Notes: generated by a model from the letters alone, not told the origin. DNA of 64,000 bases from Capra hircus (GCF_001704415.2 NC_030821.1:38237210-38301209); one strand, 5' to 3'; shown: positions 1 to 11,229, numbered from the stretch's first letter. Translations and numbers: made by a program.

Positions 1-142
1 TGGGATTCTCCAGGCAAGAATACTGGAGTGGGTTGTCATGCCCTCCTCCAAGGGATCTTCCCAACCTAGGGATCGAACCCAGGTTTCCTGTGGCTCCTGC
101 ACTGCAGGTGGATTCTTTACTGCTGAGCCACCAGGAAAGCCA
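1..142 (-). mobile_element. Bov-tA SINE, cut by window edge
   Basis: Read on the minus strand this shows the tRNA-derived head (an opening like GGCTTTCCTGGTGGCTCAG, then the B-box-like GGTTCGATCCC) followed by the Bov-A body ending in AAGAATACTGGAGTGGG-type sequence read in reverse. The body runs off the left edge of the window. The SINE sits inside a Tigger element whose sequence resumes at about 143. Confidence 0.9.
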
Positions 143-825
143 AATCAGTTATATAGTACTATATAATACTTTTCATACAAATAATACATAAAAAACAAAC
201 ACAAGATATAAAAAAAAAGATTTCTAATCTTACAGAACAGTACCTTGAAATGTACAGTAGTCCAGAACAACAGCTGGCCCTTCTTAGCACTTCTAGCTAC
301 ATCACCACTGTTTCTGCACTTGCTTCTGGACATCCTGGGCTTGAAATAAAGACCCTGGACTACTGTACTCTGTACAGTTGCTGCTGCTGCTGCTAAGCCG
401 CTTCAGTCGTGTCCGACTCTGTGCGACCCCATAGACGGCAGCCCACCAGGCTCCACTGTCCCTGGGATTCTCCAGGCAAGAACACGGGAGTGGGTTGCCA
501 TTTCCTTCTCCAAAGCATGAAAGTGAAAAGTGAAGGTGAAGTCGCTCAGTCGTGTCTGACTCTTCGCAACCCCATGGACTGCAGCCCACCAGGCTCATCT
601 GTCCATGGGATTTTCCAGGCAAGAGTACTGGAGTGGGTTGCCATTGTCTTTGCCAACTCTATACTGTATCATAAAGTACATAAAAGCACAACCACTTGTA
701 GAGGATGCATGTGTGTGACAATGTGTGCCAGAACAGTGAATTTACCTATGTGATTGGACATGAGCACACACGTTCACATCTTTGAAAGTTTGCAACTTCA
801 AGGTTTGTATGTAGGAGATTTACTG
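143..825 (-). mobile_element. Tigger-like DNA transposon, internally deleted
   Basis: The right end (about 780-825) has the terminal inverted repeat of a pogo/Tigger element. Read on the minus strand, it leads into a leader and then the first ~20 codons of a transposase (start near 333, opening MSRSKCRNSGDVA). The frame then jumps directly into the AT-rich 3' end of the element, so nearly the whole transposase is missing. A Bov-A2 SINE interrupts it at about 377-655 and the Bov-tA at 1-142 interrupts its other end. It is a non-autonomous relic. The assignment to Tc1/mariner-Tigger is by recognition; the subfamily is not assigned. Confidence 0.7.
377..655 (-). mobile_element. Bov-A2 dimeric SINE
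   Basis: Two Bov-A monomers in tandem are joined by a GAAAGTGAAAAGTGAA-type linker near 516-535, and the GCAGCAGCAG tail (read on minus) lies at the low-coordinate end. An imperfect target duplication like ACTCT(G/A)TAC flanks it at about 365-374 and 656-664, inside the Tigger element. Confidence 0.9.
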
Positions 826-1457
826 CACTCAGTATTGATCATCTTTTCTTATGTATTATTTTCCCACTCATGCACCTTAGTTTATCACATTCAGCTGGTG
901 GTTGATCAAAATTTCCAGTAGTGAATTGGGCACATCCCTTTCCTTGTACATAATGTCATAGCCTCTGTCTATCTAGTCTACCAAAGGCATAAATGGAAGC
1001 CTAAATTCCAAATAAACTTGGGAGGAAGAGCCATCAAAATGCACTTGAAAGTTTATTAAATGAATAAACAGAATAAAACTGCAAGGCTACTTCAGTCACA
1101 TAGAGTCAGATCTTCTCTCAAAACAATGAGTTACAAAAAAAAGAGAATATGAAGAGCAGTATCTTCGTTTTAAGTTTTTTGAGGGGATAGCAATGAAAGG
1201 AAGGTGGTTTTCTGAGAAGACACAAGCAACAAACGTTTCTGAACAGAAGCTTAAACCCTAAAAGTTTAACAATCTGATAATCATTTGGAAAAACTGGATT
1301 ATAAGCATACACGCTTGGAATTGCCTAGACAAAGGGAATAGCCTCTTTCTTGGGCATATGTTTGCCATTTTGTGCAATATAGCTATTGTCTAGCATGTCT
1401 CACAACCCCAAATTGTTACGTAAACCGCAACACCTTAACATGAAATTATTTACTTTT
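826..1457. other. Unassigned intergenic stretch
   Basis: No repeat family, RNA gene or plausible coding frame recognised. Base composition is AT-rich. The short open frames here lack conserved motifs. Confidence 0.5.
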
Positions 1458-1469
1458 AATAATAGAAAA

Positions 1470-1806
1470 CTCTTGAGAGTCCCTTGGACAGCAAGGAGAT
1501 CCAAGCAGTCAATCCTAAAGAAAATCAATCCAGAATATTCATCGGAAGAACTGATGCTGAAGCTGAGGCTCCAATACTTTGGCCACCTGATGCAAAGAGC
1601 CAACTCATTGGAAAAACCCTGAGGCTGGGATAAATTGAGGGCAGGAGGAGAAGGGAATGACAAAGGATGAGACAGTTGGATGGCATCACCAACACAATGG
1701 ACATGAGTTTAAGCAAGTTCCAGGAGATGTTGAAGGACGGGGAGGCCTGGAGTGCTACAGTCCGTGGGGTCGCAAAGACTTGGACATGACTTAGCAACTG
1801 AAGAGC
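1470..1806 (+). mobile_element. BovB LINE, 5'-truncated 3' end
   Basis: The sequence matches the last ~330 bp of BovB, starting at the codons for LLRVPWTARRS-type sequence and ending in the usual ...AACTGAA tail. A perfect 12-bp duplication AATAATAGAAAA flanks it at 1458-1469 and 1807-1818, which fixes both ends. The reading frame is broken by stops. Confidence 0.93.
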
Positions 1807-1818
1807 AATAATAGAAAA

Positions 1819-2307
1819 GTTATTTTTGACTGCAATGAAACTGTAAATCTGGCCTGTTTTGCTTCACTTCATTTGTTTGGACGGCCATCTGGCAAGATTA
1901 TTTAACACAGCGCAGACTTCCCCAGTACAAGTCAAATATCTTCTATTTAAAAGTTGACGTTGTGCCGAAGGCTGAGCTGTAATTCTTTTTCATTTTCTTC
2001 TCTTTACTTTTTATAGCCAAATAAACAAAGTATTTGATTTAGAACTTCTTCTACTTCTTTCTTCACCATACGATGATAAAGTAATAAAAATGCTTCCAAA
2101 TGTCACGTTCGAAAATCAGTGTCATAACTTTAGAGAAACCAGAACCAACTGTAGATATTTCTGCCTTCTGGCAGAGAGGGATCATTCATCTCTAGCTAGA
2201 GGGATCTTTAGTTTTGAGGAAAACACCTTGGGAACATTGATAGTTCTTTTTAGTAGAAAGGAAAGAGACCCTTTGGGCAAGACTGAGTAGCCAATTTTTC
2301 TACATAA
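1819..2307. other. Unassigned intergenic stretch
   Basis: Nothing recognisable. AT-rich, without a repeat signature or persuasive open frame. Confidence 0.5.
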
Positions 2308-2530
2308 TGTGCATGCTAAGTTGCTTCAATAGTGTCTGACTCTCTGTGACCTTATGGAGTGTAGCCCGCCAGGCTCCTCTGTCCATGGAATTTCCCAGAC
2401 AAGAATACTGGAGTGGGTTGCTATGCCCCCCTCCAGGGGATCTCCCCAACCTAGGGATCAAACCCGAGTTTCTTATGTCTCCTGCATTGGCAGACAGGTT
2501 CTTTACCACTAGCAACACCTGGGAAACCCA
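2308..2530 (-). mobile_element. Bov-tA SINE
   Basis: A full Bov-A body followed by a tRNA-like head, in antisense order on the plus strand. ACATAAT occurs at both flanks and may be a short target duplication. Confidence 0.9.
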
Positions 2531-2562
2531 CATAATAAACAAATGTTATCTGCACAGCTGAA

Positions 2563-2609
2563 CATGTGTGTGTGTGTGTGTGTGTGCGTGTGTGTATGTG
2601 TGTGTGTGT
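2563..2609. repeat. (TG)n microsatellite
   Basis: An alternating TG run of about 47 bp, interrupted by TGCG and TATG variants. Confidence 0.95.
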
Positions 2610-2658
2610 AAGAAGGACCCAGGACTAGAAATGGAAGTGGGGAGATTAGAGGAAAAAA

Positions 2659-3801
2659 CAGTGCTGTCTGATAGGACTTTCTGAGATAATGAAAATGCTC
2701 TACATCCATGCCAGCCAACATGATAGCCACTAGCCACGTTAGCCTGTGAATTCTTGAGAGGTGCCAATATTACCAGGGAACAGTATGTTTTTATTTAATT
2801 CAGTTCAGTTCAGTCGCTCAGTTGTGTCCGACTCTTTGCAACCCCATGAATCACAGCACGCCAGGCCTCCCTGTCCATCACCAACTCCCGGAGTTCACTC
2901 AAACTCATGTCCATCGAGTCGGTGATGCCATCCAGCCATCTCATCCTCTGTCGTCCCCTTCTCCTCCTGCCCCCAATCCCTCCCAGCATCAGAGTCTTTT
3001 CCAATGAGTCAACTCTTCGCATCAGGTGGCCAAAGTATTGGAGTTTCAGCTTCAGCATCAGTCCTTCCAATGAACACCAAGCACTGATCTCCTTTAAGAT
3101 GGACTGGTTGGATCTCCTTGCAGTCCAAGGGACTCTCAAGAGTCTTCTCCAGCACCACAGTTCAAAAGCATCAATTCTTTGGCGCTCAGCTTTCTTCACA
3201 GTCCAACTCTCATATCCATACATGACCACTGGAAAAACCATAGCCTTGACTAGACAGACCTTTGTTGGCAAAGTAATGTCTCTGCTTTTCAACATGCTAT
3301 CTAGGTTGGTCATAACTTTCCTTCCAAGCAGTAAGCGTCTTTCAATTTCATGGCTGCAGTCACCATCTGCAGTGATTTTGGAGCCCAGAAAATAAAGTCT
3401 GACACTGTTTCCACTGTTTCCCCATCTATTTCCCATGAGGTGATGGGACTGGATGCCATGATCTTCGTTTTCTGAATGTTGAGCTTTATGCCAACTTTTT
3501 CACTCTCCTCTTTCACTTTCATCAAGAGGCTTTTTAGTTCCTCTTCACTTTCTGCTATAAGGGTGGTGTTATCTGCATATCTGAGGTTATTGATATTTCT
3601 CCCGGCAACCTTGATTCCAGCTTGTGCTTCTTCTAGCCCAGCGTTTCTCATGATTCATTCTGCATAGAAGTTAAATAAGCAGGATGACAATATACAGCCT
3701 TGATGTACTCTTTTCCTATTTGGAACCAGTCTGTTGTTTATTTAGTTAGTTTAAATTTAAATTTCCAAATGTGACCAATGGTTACCCTGATGGACATTGC
3801 A
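2659..3801. mobile_element. hAT-type miniature element split by a BovB
   Basis: The left part (2659-2800) begins CAGTGCTGTC and contains TAGCCACTAGCCACGTTAGC. The right part (3748-3801) is the AT-rich middle followed by an end complementary in style (GACATTGCAG). Together they form a short palindromic-ended hAT/Charlie-like element of about 200 bp. The BovB at 2801-3736 was inserted in its AT-rich centre. The family name is not certain. Confidence 0.6.
2801..3736 (-). mobile_element. BovB LINE 3' fragment
   Basis: Antisense 5'-truncated BovB of about 0.94 kb. The minus strand encodes RT/C-terminal pieces with a decayed YADN in place of YADD (in the frame ending near 3310), the KVMTNLDSMLKSRDITLPTK segment and the arginine-rich RRRRGRQRMRWLDG segment, split over two frames. 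It is flanked by TTTATTTAATT at 2790-2800 and TTTATTTAGTT at 3737-3747 (one mismatch). It cannot encode an active protein. Confidence 0.92.
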
Positions 3802-4009
3802 GGTAAGAGGACCCTTCACATCTATCTCTCCTCCTCCCCAAACCTGAGCCATGAGCAGCAGGGTGCAGTCTGAGGAAACCAGGAAGCTCATAGAGTAGGG
3901 ACAAAGAGGAGCTTGCAAGAAGACCATGAGTGAGTGATAGTCGAGTTCAAGCTGTTACTTGCCCTGTGTTTCCCTCCTGCTGTCCACAAACCTTCAGGAA
4001 ATGCCTCCA
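3802..4009. other. Unassigned short stretch
   Basis: No recognisable repeat or coding signal between the hAT-type element and the next ancient repeat. Confidence 0.4.
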
Positions 4010-4121
4010 GTACTAAGGTGACCATTCATCTCAGCTTGCCTGCAACTGCCACTTTGTGTCTGTATCACCCTGGTATAACTGCTAACAGTGTCTGCTTCAC
4101 TCTCAAAAGTGTCCCACGTGG
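4010..4121. mobile_element. Possible ancient DNA-transposon relic
   Basis: The stretch has the GGTGACCATTCATC...TCTCAAAAGTGTCCC style of an old mammalian interspersed repeat. It is cut by the BovB that starts at 4129. I recognise the style but cannot name the family. Confidence 0.35.
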
Positions 4122-4128
4122 ACTCCTT

Positions 4129-4955
4129 TTGGGTGTTAGTTCTAAAAGGTCTTGTGGGTCTTCATAGAACCCTTCAACTTCAGCTTCTTCAGTGTTACTG
4201 GTTGGGACATAGTCTTGGATTACTGTGATATTGAATGGTTTGCCTTGGAAACGAACAGAAATCATTCTGTCATTTTTGAGATTGCATCCAAGTACCACAT
4301 TTTGGACTCTTTTGTTGACCATGATGGCTACTCCATTTCTTCTGAGGGATTCCTGCCCGCAGTAGTAGATATAATGGTCATCTGAGTTAAATTCACCCAT
4401 TCCAGTCCATTTTAGTTCGCTGATTCCTAGAATGTCAACGTTCACTCTTGCCATCTCCTGATTGACCACTTCCAATTTGCCTTGATTCATGGACCTGACA
4501 TTCCAGGTTCCTATGCAATATTGCTCTTTACAGCATGGGACCTTGCTTCTATCACCAGTCCCATCCATAACTGGGTATTGGTTTTGCTTTGGCTCCACCC
4601 CTTCATTCTTTCTGGAGTTATTTCTCCACTGATCTCCAGTAACATATTGGGCACCTACCAAGCCGTGGAGTTCCCCTTTCAGTATCCTATCATTTTGCCT
4701 TTTCATACTGTTCATGGGGCTCTCAAGGCAAGAATACTGAAGTGTTTTGTCATTCCCTTCTCCAGTGGACCACATTCTGTCAGACCTCTCCACCATGACC
4801 CTCCCATCTTGGGTGGCCCCACATGGCATGGCTTAGTTTCATTGAGTTAGACAAGGCTGTGGTCCGTGTGATCAGATTGGCTAGTTTTCTGTGATTATGA
4901 CTTCAGTGTGTCTGCCCTCTGATGCCCTCATGCAACACCTACCATCTTACTTGGG
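4129..4955 (-). mobile_element. BovB LINE, inverted 5' segment of a twin-primed copy
   Basis: This is the 5' portion of one BovB insertion, lying in reverse. The minus strand encodes the N-terminal apurinic-type endonuclease start (IGTWNVRSMNQGKLE, then ISELKWTGMGEFNS) and ends at a segment reading DLLELTPK. The continuing 3' portion lies in plus orientation from 4956 and resumes at GDWNVKVGSQETPG, almost exactly where the inverted part stops. The left boundary is set by a candidate duplication ACTCCTT (4122-4128). Confidence 0.88.
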
Positions 4956-7373
4956 TTATAGGGGACTGGAATGTAAAAGTAGGAAGTCAAGAAACACCTG
5001 GAGTAACAGGCAAATTTGGCTTTGGAGTATGAAATGAAGCAGGGCAAAGGCTAATAGAGTTTTACCAAGAGAACGCACTGGTCATAGCAAACACTCTCTT
5101 CCAACAACACAAGAGAAGACTCTACACATGGACATCATCCGATGGTCCACACCGAAATCAGATTGATTATATTCTTTGCAGCCAAAGATGGAGAAGCTCT
5201 ATACAGTCAGCAAACATAAGACAGGGAGCTGACTGTGGCTCAGATCATGAACTCCTTATTGCCAAATTCAAAAGCAAGTGGGGAAAACCACTTGACCATT
5301 CAGGTATGACCTAAATCAAATCCCTTATGATTATACAGTGGAGGTGAGAAATAGATTTAAGGGCCTAGATCTGATAGATAGAGTGCCTGATGAACTATGG
5401 AATGAGGTTCGTGACATTGTACAGGAGACAGGGATCAAGACCATCCCCAAGGAAAAGAAATGCAAAAAAGCAAAATGGCTGTCTGAGGAGGCTTTACAAA
5501 TAGCTGTGAAAAGAAGAGAAGCAAAAAGCAAAGGAGAAAAGGGAAGATATAAGCATCTGAATGCAGAGTTCCAAAGAATAGCACGGAGAGATAAGAGAGC
5601 CTTCCTCAGTGATCAATCAAAGAAATAGAAGAAACCAACAGAATGGGAAAGACTAGAGATCTCTTCAAGAAAATTAGAGATACCAAAGGAACATTTCATG
5701 CAAAGATGGGCTCGATAAAGGACAGAAATGGTATGGACCTAACAGAAGCAGAAGATATTAAGAAGAGGTGGCAAGAATACACAGAAGAACTGTACAAAAA
5801 AAGAGCTTCACAACCCAGATAACCACGATGGTGTGATCACTCACCTACAGCCAGACATCCTGGAATGTGAAGTCAAGTGGGCCTTAGAAAGCATTGCTAC
5901 GAACAAAGCTAGTGGAGGTGATGGAATTCCAGTTGAGCTGTTTCAAATCCTGAAAGATGATAGTGTGAAAGTGCTGCACTCAATATGCCAGCAAATTTGG
6001 AAAACTCAGCAGTGGCCACAGGACTGGAAAAGTTCAGTTTTCATTCCAATCCCAAAGAAAGGCAATGCCAAAGAATGCTCAGACTACCGCACAATTGCAC
6101 TCATCTCACACGCTAGTAAAGTAATGCTTAAAATTCTCCAAGCCAGGCTTCAGCAGTACGTGAACCGTAAACTTCCACATGTTCAAGCTTGTTTTAGAAA
6201 AGGCAGAGGAACCAGAGATCAAATTGCCAACATCCGCTGGATCATGGAAAAAGCAAGAGAGTTCCAGAAAAACATGTATTTCTGCTTTATTGACTATGCC
6301 AAAGCCTTTGACTGTGTGGATCACAAGAAACTGGAAAATTCTGAAAGAGATGGGAATACCAGACCACCTGACCTGCCTCTTGAGAAACCTGTATGTAGGT
6401 CAGGAAGCAACAGCTAGAACTGGACATGGAACAATGGACTGGTTCCAAATAGGAAAAGGAGTACGTCAAAGCTGTATATTGTCACTCTGCTTATTTAACT
6501 TCTATGCAGAGTACATCATGAGAAACGCTGGACTGAAAGAAGCACAAGCTGGAATCAAGATTGTCGGGAGAAATATCAATAACCTCAGATATGCAGATGA
6601 TACCACTCTTATGGCAGAAAGTGAAGAGGAACTAAAAAGCCTCTTGGTGAAAGCGAAAGAGGAGAGTGAAAAGTTGGCATAAAGCTCAACATTCAGAAAA
6701 CTAAGGTCATGGCATCCAGTCCCATCACTTCATGGGAAATAGATGGGGAAACAGTGGAAACAGTGTCAGACTTTATATTTTGGGGCTCCAAAATCACTGC
6801 AAATGGTGATTGCAGCCATGAAATTAAAAGATGCTTACTCCTTGGAAGGAAAGTTATGACCAACCTAGATAGCATGTTGAAAAGCAGAGACATTACTTTG
6901 CCAACAAAGTTCTGTCTAGTCAAGGCTATGGTTTTTCCAGTAGTCATGTATGGATATGAGAGTTGGACTGTGAAGAAAGCTGAGAGCTGAAGAATCGATG
7001 CTTTTGAACTGTGGTGTTGGAGAAGACTCTTGAGAGTCCCTTGGACTGCAAGGAGATCCAACCAGTCCATCCTAAAGAGATCAGTCCTTGGTGTTCATTG
7101 GAAGGACTGATGCTGAAGCTGAAACTCCAATACTTTGGCCACCTCATGCAAAGAGTGGACTCACTGGAAAAGACCCTGATGCTGGGAGGGATTGGGGGCA
7201 GGAGGAGAAGGGGACGACAGAGGATGAGATGGCTGGATGGCATCACTGACTCGATGGACGTGAGTCTGAGTGAACTCCGGGAGTTGGTGATGGACAGGGA
7301 GGCCTGGCGTGCTGTGATTCATGGGGTTGCAAAGAGTCGGACACAACTGAGTGACTGAATTGAACTGAACTGT
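4956..7373 (+). mobile_element. BovB LINE, direct 3' segment of the same copy
   Basis: This segment encodes, in broken frames, the end of the endonuclease domain (RLYTWTSSDG, QIDYIL, SDHELL), the linker, the reverse transcriptase (YADD at 6590-6601) and the C-terminal region. Stops and frameshifts occur near 5626, 6415, 6680 and 6988. The tail is TGAATTGAACTGAAC, followed by the candidate duplication ACTCCTT at 7374-7380. With the inverted part it is the longest BovB here, about 3.2 kb. It is non-functional. Confidence 0.92.
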
Positions 7374-7380
7374 ACTCCTT

Positions 7381-7923
7381 ACCTAAGCACACAGCCTTGT
7401 ATCCATGGTGTCATAGTGACTTGGGACAGGAATGTACTTGGACTTTCTGTCACCTCTCCCCAGAAGTCTCTACAAGAGCTGGGGGAAGGAAAGGGAGATC
7501 CTGGAGGTGAGGAGCCAAACAATATGGTGTGGCCTTCACAAGGGCCTGGCTGGGACAGGAGTGAGACCAAACCGTCTTTCCCAAGGATGGAAGAGGGGCA
7601 AAAGAAGAGAGTAAGGAGAGCCTGTCAAGGAAACAAGGAAAGAGAAATAGGGTCTCTCCAGCATTTTCAAGCATTACCAATAAAAATTAGACAGATTAAA
7701 GTCTTTCCAGATCCCTGTGCTTAAAAAAATTCAGTGTTAGTATGTAGAACACTCTACAGCACTTAAGCCCATAACAACACTTGAAAAATTCTTCAAGGCA
7801 TAATTAACATTTAAAATAAAATTATCTGAGATTTCCACCAGTATAAAATAAAACAAGTCAGCATGTGGAAGGTAAGGTAAAACCAAAAAGTCCTATAGCC
7901 TGAGCCTTATCTAAAGGATATAT
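7381..7923. other. Unassigned intergenic stretch
   Basis: Short overlapping open frames of 60-102 codons on both strands show no family motifs. No repeat recognised. Confidence 0.45.
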
Positions 7924-8148
7924 GTGCATGTGTGCTAAGTTGCTTCAGTCGCGTCCGACTCTTTGCGACCCTATGGAGTGTAGCCTGCCGGGCTCCTCTG
8001 TCCATGGGATTCTCCAGGCAAGAATACTGGGGTAGGTTGCCAAGCCCTCCTCTAGGGGATCTTCCTAACCCAGGGATCAACCCGCGTCTCTTACATCTCC
8101 TGCATTGGCAGGAGGGTTCTTTACCACCTGTGCCACCTGAGAAGCCCT
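7924..8148 (-). mobile_element. Bov-tA SINE
   Basis: Bov-A body then tRNA-like head, antisense on the plus strand. The head ends in ...CCACCTGAGAAGCCC. Confidence 0.9.
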
Positions 8149-8254
8149 ATCTAAAATATATTAGGCATAAATTTCTAACTTTGAGTTCAACATTTCCTTT
8201 GTTCATGTGTGGTTTTGCCTTTTGTGCGTGGTGCGTGTGTGTGTGGTGAGAAGA

Positions 8255-8925
8255 CAAGATTTGCTCTTCTAGAAAATTTCTCTTTCTTCTCCTTTTTCAG
8301 ATTCCACACATAAGTGAAATCACACAGTATTTATCTTTATCTGGCTTATCTCATGTTAGTGTAATGCCCACCAGCTTCGTCCATGTTGTCACAAATGGTA
8401 GAATTTCCTTCTTTCCTGTGGCTAAATAATATCCCCCTATATATACCTACCACGACTTTATCCATTCATCCATCCATGGGGCAATAATATGCCCCTGTAT
8501 ATACCTACCACGCCTTTGTCCATTCGTCCATCCATGGGGCAATAATATCCCCCTGAATATACCTACCACACCTTTGTCCATTTGTCCATCCATGGGGCCT
8601 TAGGTTGTTCATGTATCTTGGCTGTCATGAAGAAAGCTGTGATGAACTTGGGATTGCAGATGTTGCTCCAAAATACTGATTTTATTTACCTCAGATACAT
8701 TTTCAGATGTGCGACTGCTGAATCATATGGTAGTTCTAGTTTTCATTTTTTGAGATGTAAGGTGATATCTCATTATGGCTTTGACTTACATTTCCCTGAT
8801 GATTAGTGATATTTATACCTTTTCATATACCTGTTAGCCATTTGTCTATCTTCATTTGAAAAATGTTTCTTCAGGTCCTTTGCCCATTTTAAAATTGGAA
8901 TGTTTGGTTTTGGGCCTTATGTGTA
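8255..8925 (-). mobile_element. Old L1 fragment (end of ORF2 and 3' region)
   Basis: Antisense L1. The plus strand carries the familiar complement of the L1 ORF2 end: AAGTGAAATCACACAGTATT, then the ATGGTAGTTCTAG and CCTGATGATTAGTGATATT segments. Divergence is high. It contains a local 58-bp triplication, listed separately. Confidence 0.8.
8425..8598. repeat. 58-bp tandem triplication inside an L1
   Basis: Three contiguous units (8425-8482, 8483-8540, 8541-8598), each exactly 58 bp, start AATAATAT and end CATCCATGGGGC. Units 2 and 3 are slightly closer to each other than to unit 1. The expansion happened after the L1 inserted. Confidence 0.95.
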
Positions 8926-9159
8926 TTTTTAAAGCCTTACGCACAATTTTAAGTGATTTCCCACTTAGCAATTTTGTAAATGAGAACTAGACTTTTTATG
9001 ACATCAGTCCTAAATCCACTGTACACATGAAACAGTCAAAGAATAATTGGCTTTGCTTTCCTTTTAGACTTACACAAGATGTAGCTTTGTCCTTCTTATG
9101 ACCCAAGCAGATAAATGCCTAAAATACATGTCACCTAAGTATTACTGAAGTGCTGGCAG

Positions 9160-9830
9160 CAAGAAGCAGAACGGTAGAGTAATTAAGAAGGTGGGATCTA
9201 CCATAAAAAAGAACGAAATAATGCCATTTGCAGAAACATGGATGGACCTAGAGATTATCACGCTAAGTGAAATAAATTAAACAGAGAAACAGAAATATAT
9301 ATCACTCTATGTGAAATCTAAAAAATGATACAAATGAACTTATTTAGAAAACTGAAACAGACTGACAGGCACAGAAAACAAATTTCTGGTTACTACAGAG
9401 GGGAGGGGAGACATGAATTAGGAGGATGGGATTAGCAGTTACATACTAGTATATATAAAATAGATAACCAACAAGGATTTACTGCATAACACAGGGAACT
9501 ATACTCAATAGCTTGTAAAAACCTATAGTGGAAAAGTATCTGAAAAAGAATATATATATGTATCTGAATTACCTTACTGTATGCCAGAGACTAACATAAC
9601 ACTGTAGATCAAGTAGACTTCATTTTTTTAAAAAATGGAAAAATAAAAAACAAAGTGGGCTCTAGAGTCACACTTTGGGGTTTGAATCCTGGTTCCACAA
9701 ACTTAGTTTTCTCATCTGTAAAATGGGGAAACATAGAAATTACCTCATAGGGCTGTTATGAGGATTTAGTTAGATAATCTGTACAATTTCCCCAAGCATA
9801 ATTTCTGGCAGAGATGTGCTCAGTGAGTGC
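9160..9830 (+). mobile_element. MIR SINE split by an L1 end
   Basis: The 5' piece (GTAGAGTAATTAAGAAGGTGGG) lies before 9200. The remainder resumes at 9655 with GTGGGCTCTAGAGTCACAC, then GTTTGAATCCTGGTTCC and CTCATCTGTAAAATGGGG, the tRNA-like and core parts of MIR. An L1 3' end sits in the break. Confidence 0.85.
9201..9654 (+). mobile_element. L1 3' end
   Basis: Artiodactyl-type L1 end: ATGGATGGACCTAGAG, GGGAACTATACTCAATAG and a terminal A-rich tail. It is flanked by GTGGGATCTA (9191-9200) and GTGGGCTCTA (9655-9664), a 10-bp duplication with one mismatch. Confidence 0.92.
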
Positions 9831-9904
9831 AAACTATGATGATGAGGGGGAGGATAATTAGCAAGTAGCTGGTAGAGAGAAAGATAGAAAAATGTGAGAG
9901 TTTA

Positions 9905-10052
9905 AATATAACCTTCCATCTAGTAGAATGTGAAGTTCTTGAGAGAAGGGCTATATTGACATGTATCTGTGTCCCAGCAACTAACAGAGTACTTGAAATA
10001 TGGTAGGTAATATTTGCTTATTGATACTAGTTATACAACAATTATTGACTAA
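9905..10052 (+). mobile_element. Ancient MIR/L2-age relic
   Basis: The phrase TGAAGTTCTTGAGAGAAGGG...CTGTGTCCCAGCAACTAACAG resembles the 3' ends of very old mammalian LINE/SINE elements. Divergence prevents a firm family call. Confidence 0.45.
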
Positions 10053-10080
10053 GTGTCTGCCATGAGACTACCCCTGACTG

Positions 10081-10839
10081 TGCTAGATGCTAAGGACATA
10101 TACCTGAATCATTGTTGGGATTCAGTGGAGGAAAATGTTGTTCACACAAAGCCAGAATATTCTTACAGGGGCAGAAAGAAGAAAGTAAGGTTTTTTGCCA
10201 GTCACATAGAAATACATGCAATATTTACTCCTCCAATGTCCATTCTTTGTAGTTTGGGCTCAGCTAAGGGAACTTACAGGAGCCTCACCTGGTGCTGGCT
10301 GTGCTAGACGTCCCGGGCAGGTAGCAGTACACCAGTAGAGATGCTCCCAGTTGACCAGGGGCTGATTGTAAAGGTGTATGTCAGAGGTCAGAAGCGAGAG
10401 CCTGGAAACATGCAGGTCGGGGAGAAGCCCCACGCATCAGTCTTTGAGCCACAGCCTCCTGGTCCCGACGAGGAGAAGCCCAAAGCTGTGCCTTCTCACC
10501 AGGCAGTTATATTCATTTACATCCACGTGCAGCTTACCAACCATGGGTCATTCTTACCAGAAGCAGTGTTGCCTGGTAACACAGCTAACACCCATTTCTG
10601 TCAGACTGCCATGCAAGCAGAGCTAGAAAGGTGACCTAAGGCCACTTTTTTTCTCATAAAGAAGAACATACTTTGTTAATCTTTTACTCACTCATTGCCA
10701 TCCCTGGCCCGCTTGAACTCCCCCAAATCTTTTCAGAAACCATCAGTGAAAAGTCTCTGATGTGCCCTAAACTCAGTATGTATAAAACCCTGCCCACATA
10801 ATTCTATCCTCTTTCCTTCCCTGGACACCTATGTTCCCT
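10081..10839. other. Unassigned intergenic stretch
   Basis: A plus-strand frame of 97 codons (10341-10634) begins MLPVDQGLIVKV. I recognise no domain, and an overlapping second frame is equally open. No repeat assigned. Confidence 0.4.
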
Positions 10840-10990
10840 GGTTTGTTTGGGTTTGGGGGTTTGTGTTTGTTTGTTTGCTTTGGTGGTGTCTAGTGGCTTG
10901 CATGCAGGATATTAGTTCCCTGACCAGGGATCGAACCCAGGTCCATGGCAGTGAAAGTGCCAGGTCCTACCTACTAGGGAATTCCCTATG
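10840..10990 (-). mobile_element. CHR-2-type tRNA-derived SINE
   Basis: Antisense copy. The plus strand shows CCCTGACCAGGGATCGAACCCAGG followed by CTAGGGAATTCCC, the complement of the tRNA-like head. The tail side is a diverged GTTTGTTTGTTTG run. Confidence 0.8.
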
Positions 10991-11229
10991 TTACCTGTAT
11001 TGATTAACACAATCACCATCCATCCAATCATCCACTGCCTGGCATTTTTCCAGGGTTTCCATCCCAAATTCTGGAGCATGACAACTAAAGCCCTTCTGAA
11101 TGTAGACATGATCTACCTCCAGCCTCTTCCACTCACCTGATCCTCTAGACACAGACTGTTTGTCATTTTTGAATGTGTCATCATTAGAAAGTGTCTACAA
11201 ATCTAGAAATCTTTCCACTAATTGTGATT

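Noticed and set aside
1..142. tRNA-like B-box in SINE heads as a tRNA gene
   Set aside because: The sequence is the head of a Bov-tA SINE. No complete cloverleaf is present, and the same head recurs in many copies across the window.
8425..8598. Regular tandem repeat that could be mistaken for a CRISPR-like array
   Set aside because: Units are directly adjacent with no unique spacers, and the sequence is part of an L1 in a mammalian genome.
10341..10634. 97-codon plus frame MLPVDQGLIVKV... as a small gene
   Set aside because: No known domain, a second overlapping frame is open over the same bases, and no promoter or splice evidence was found.
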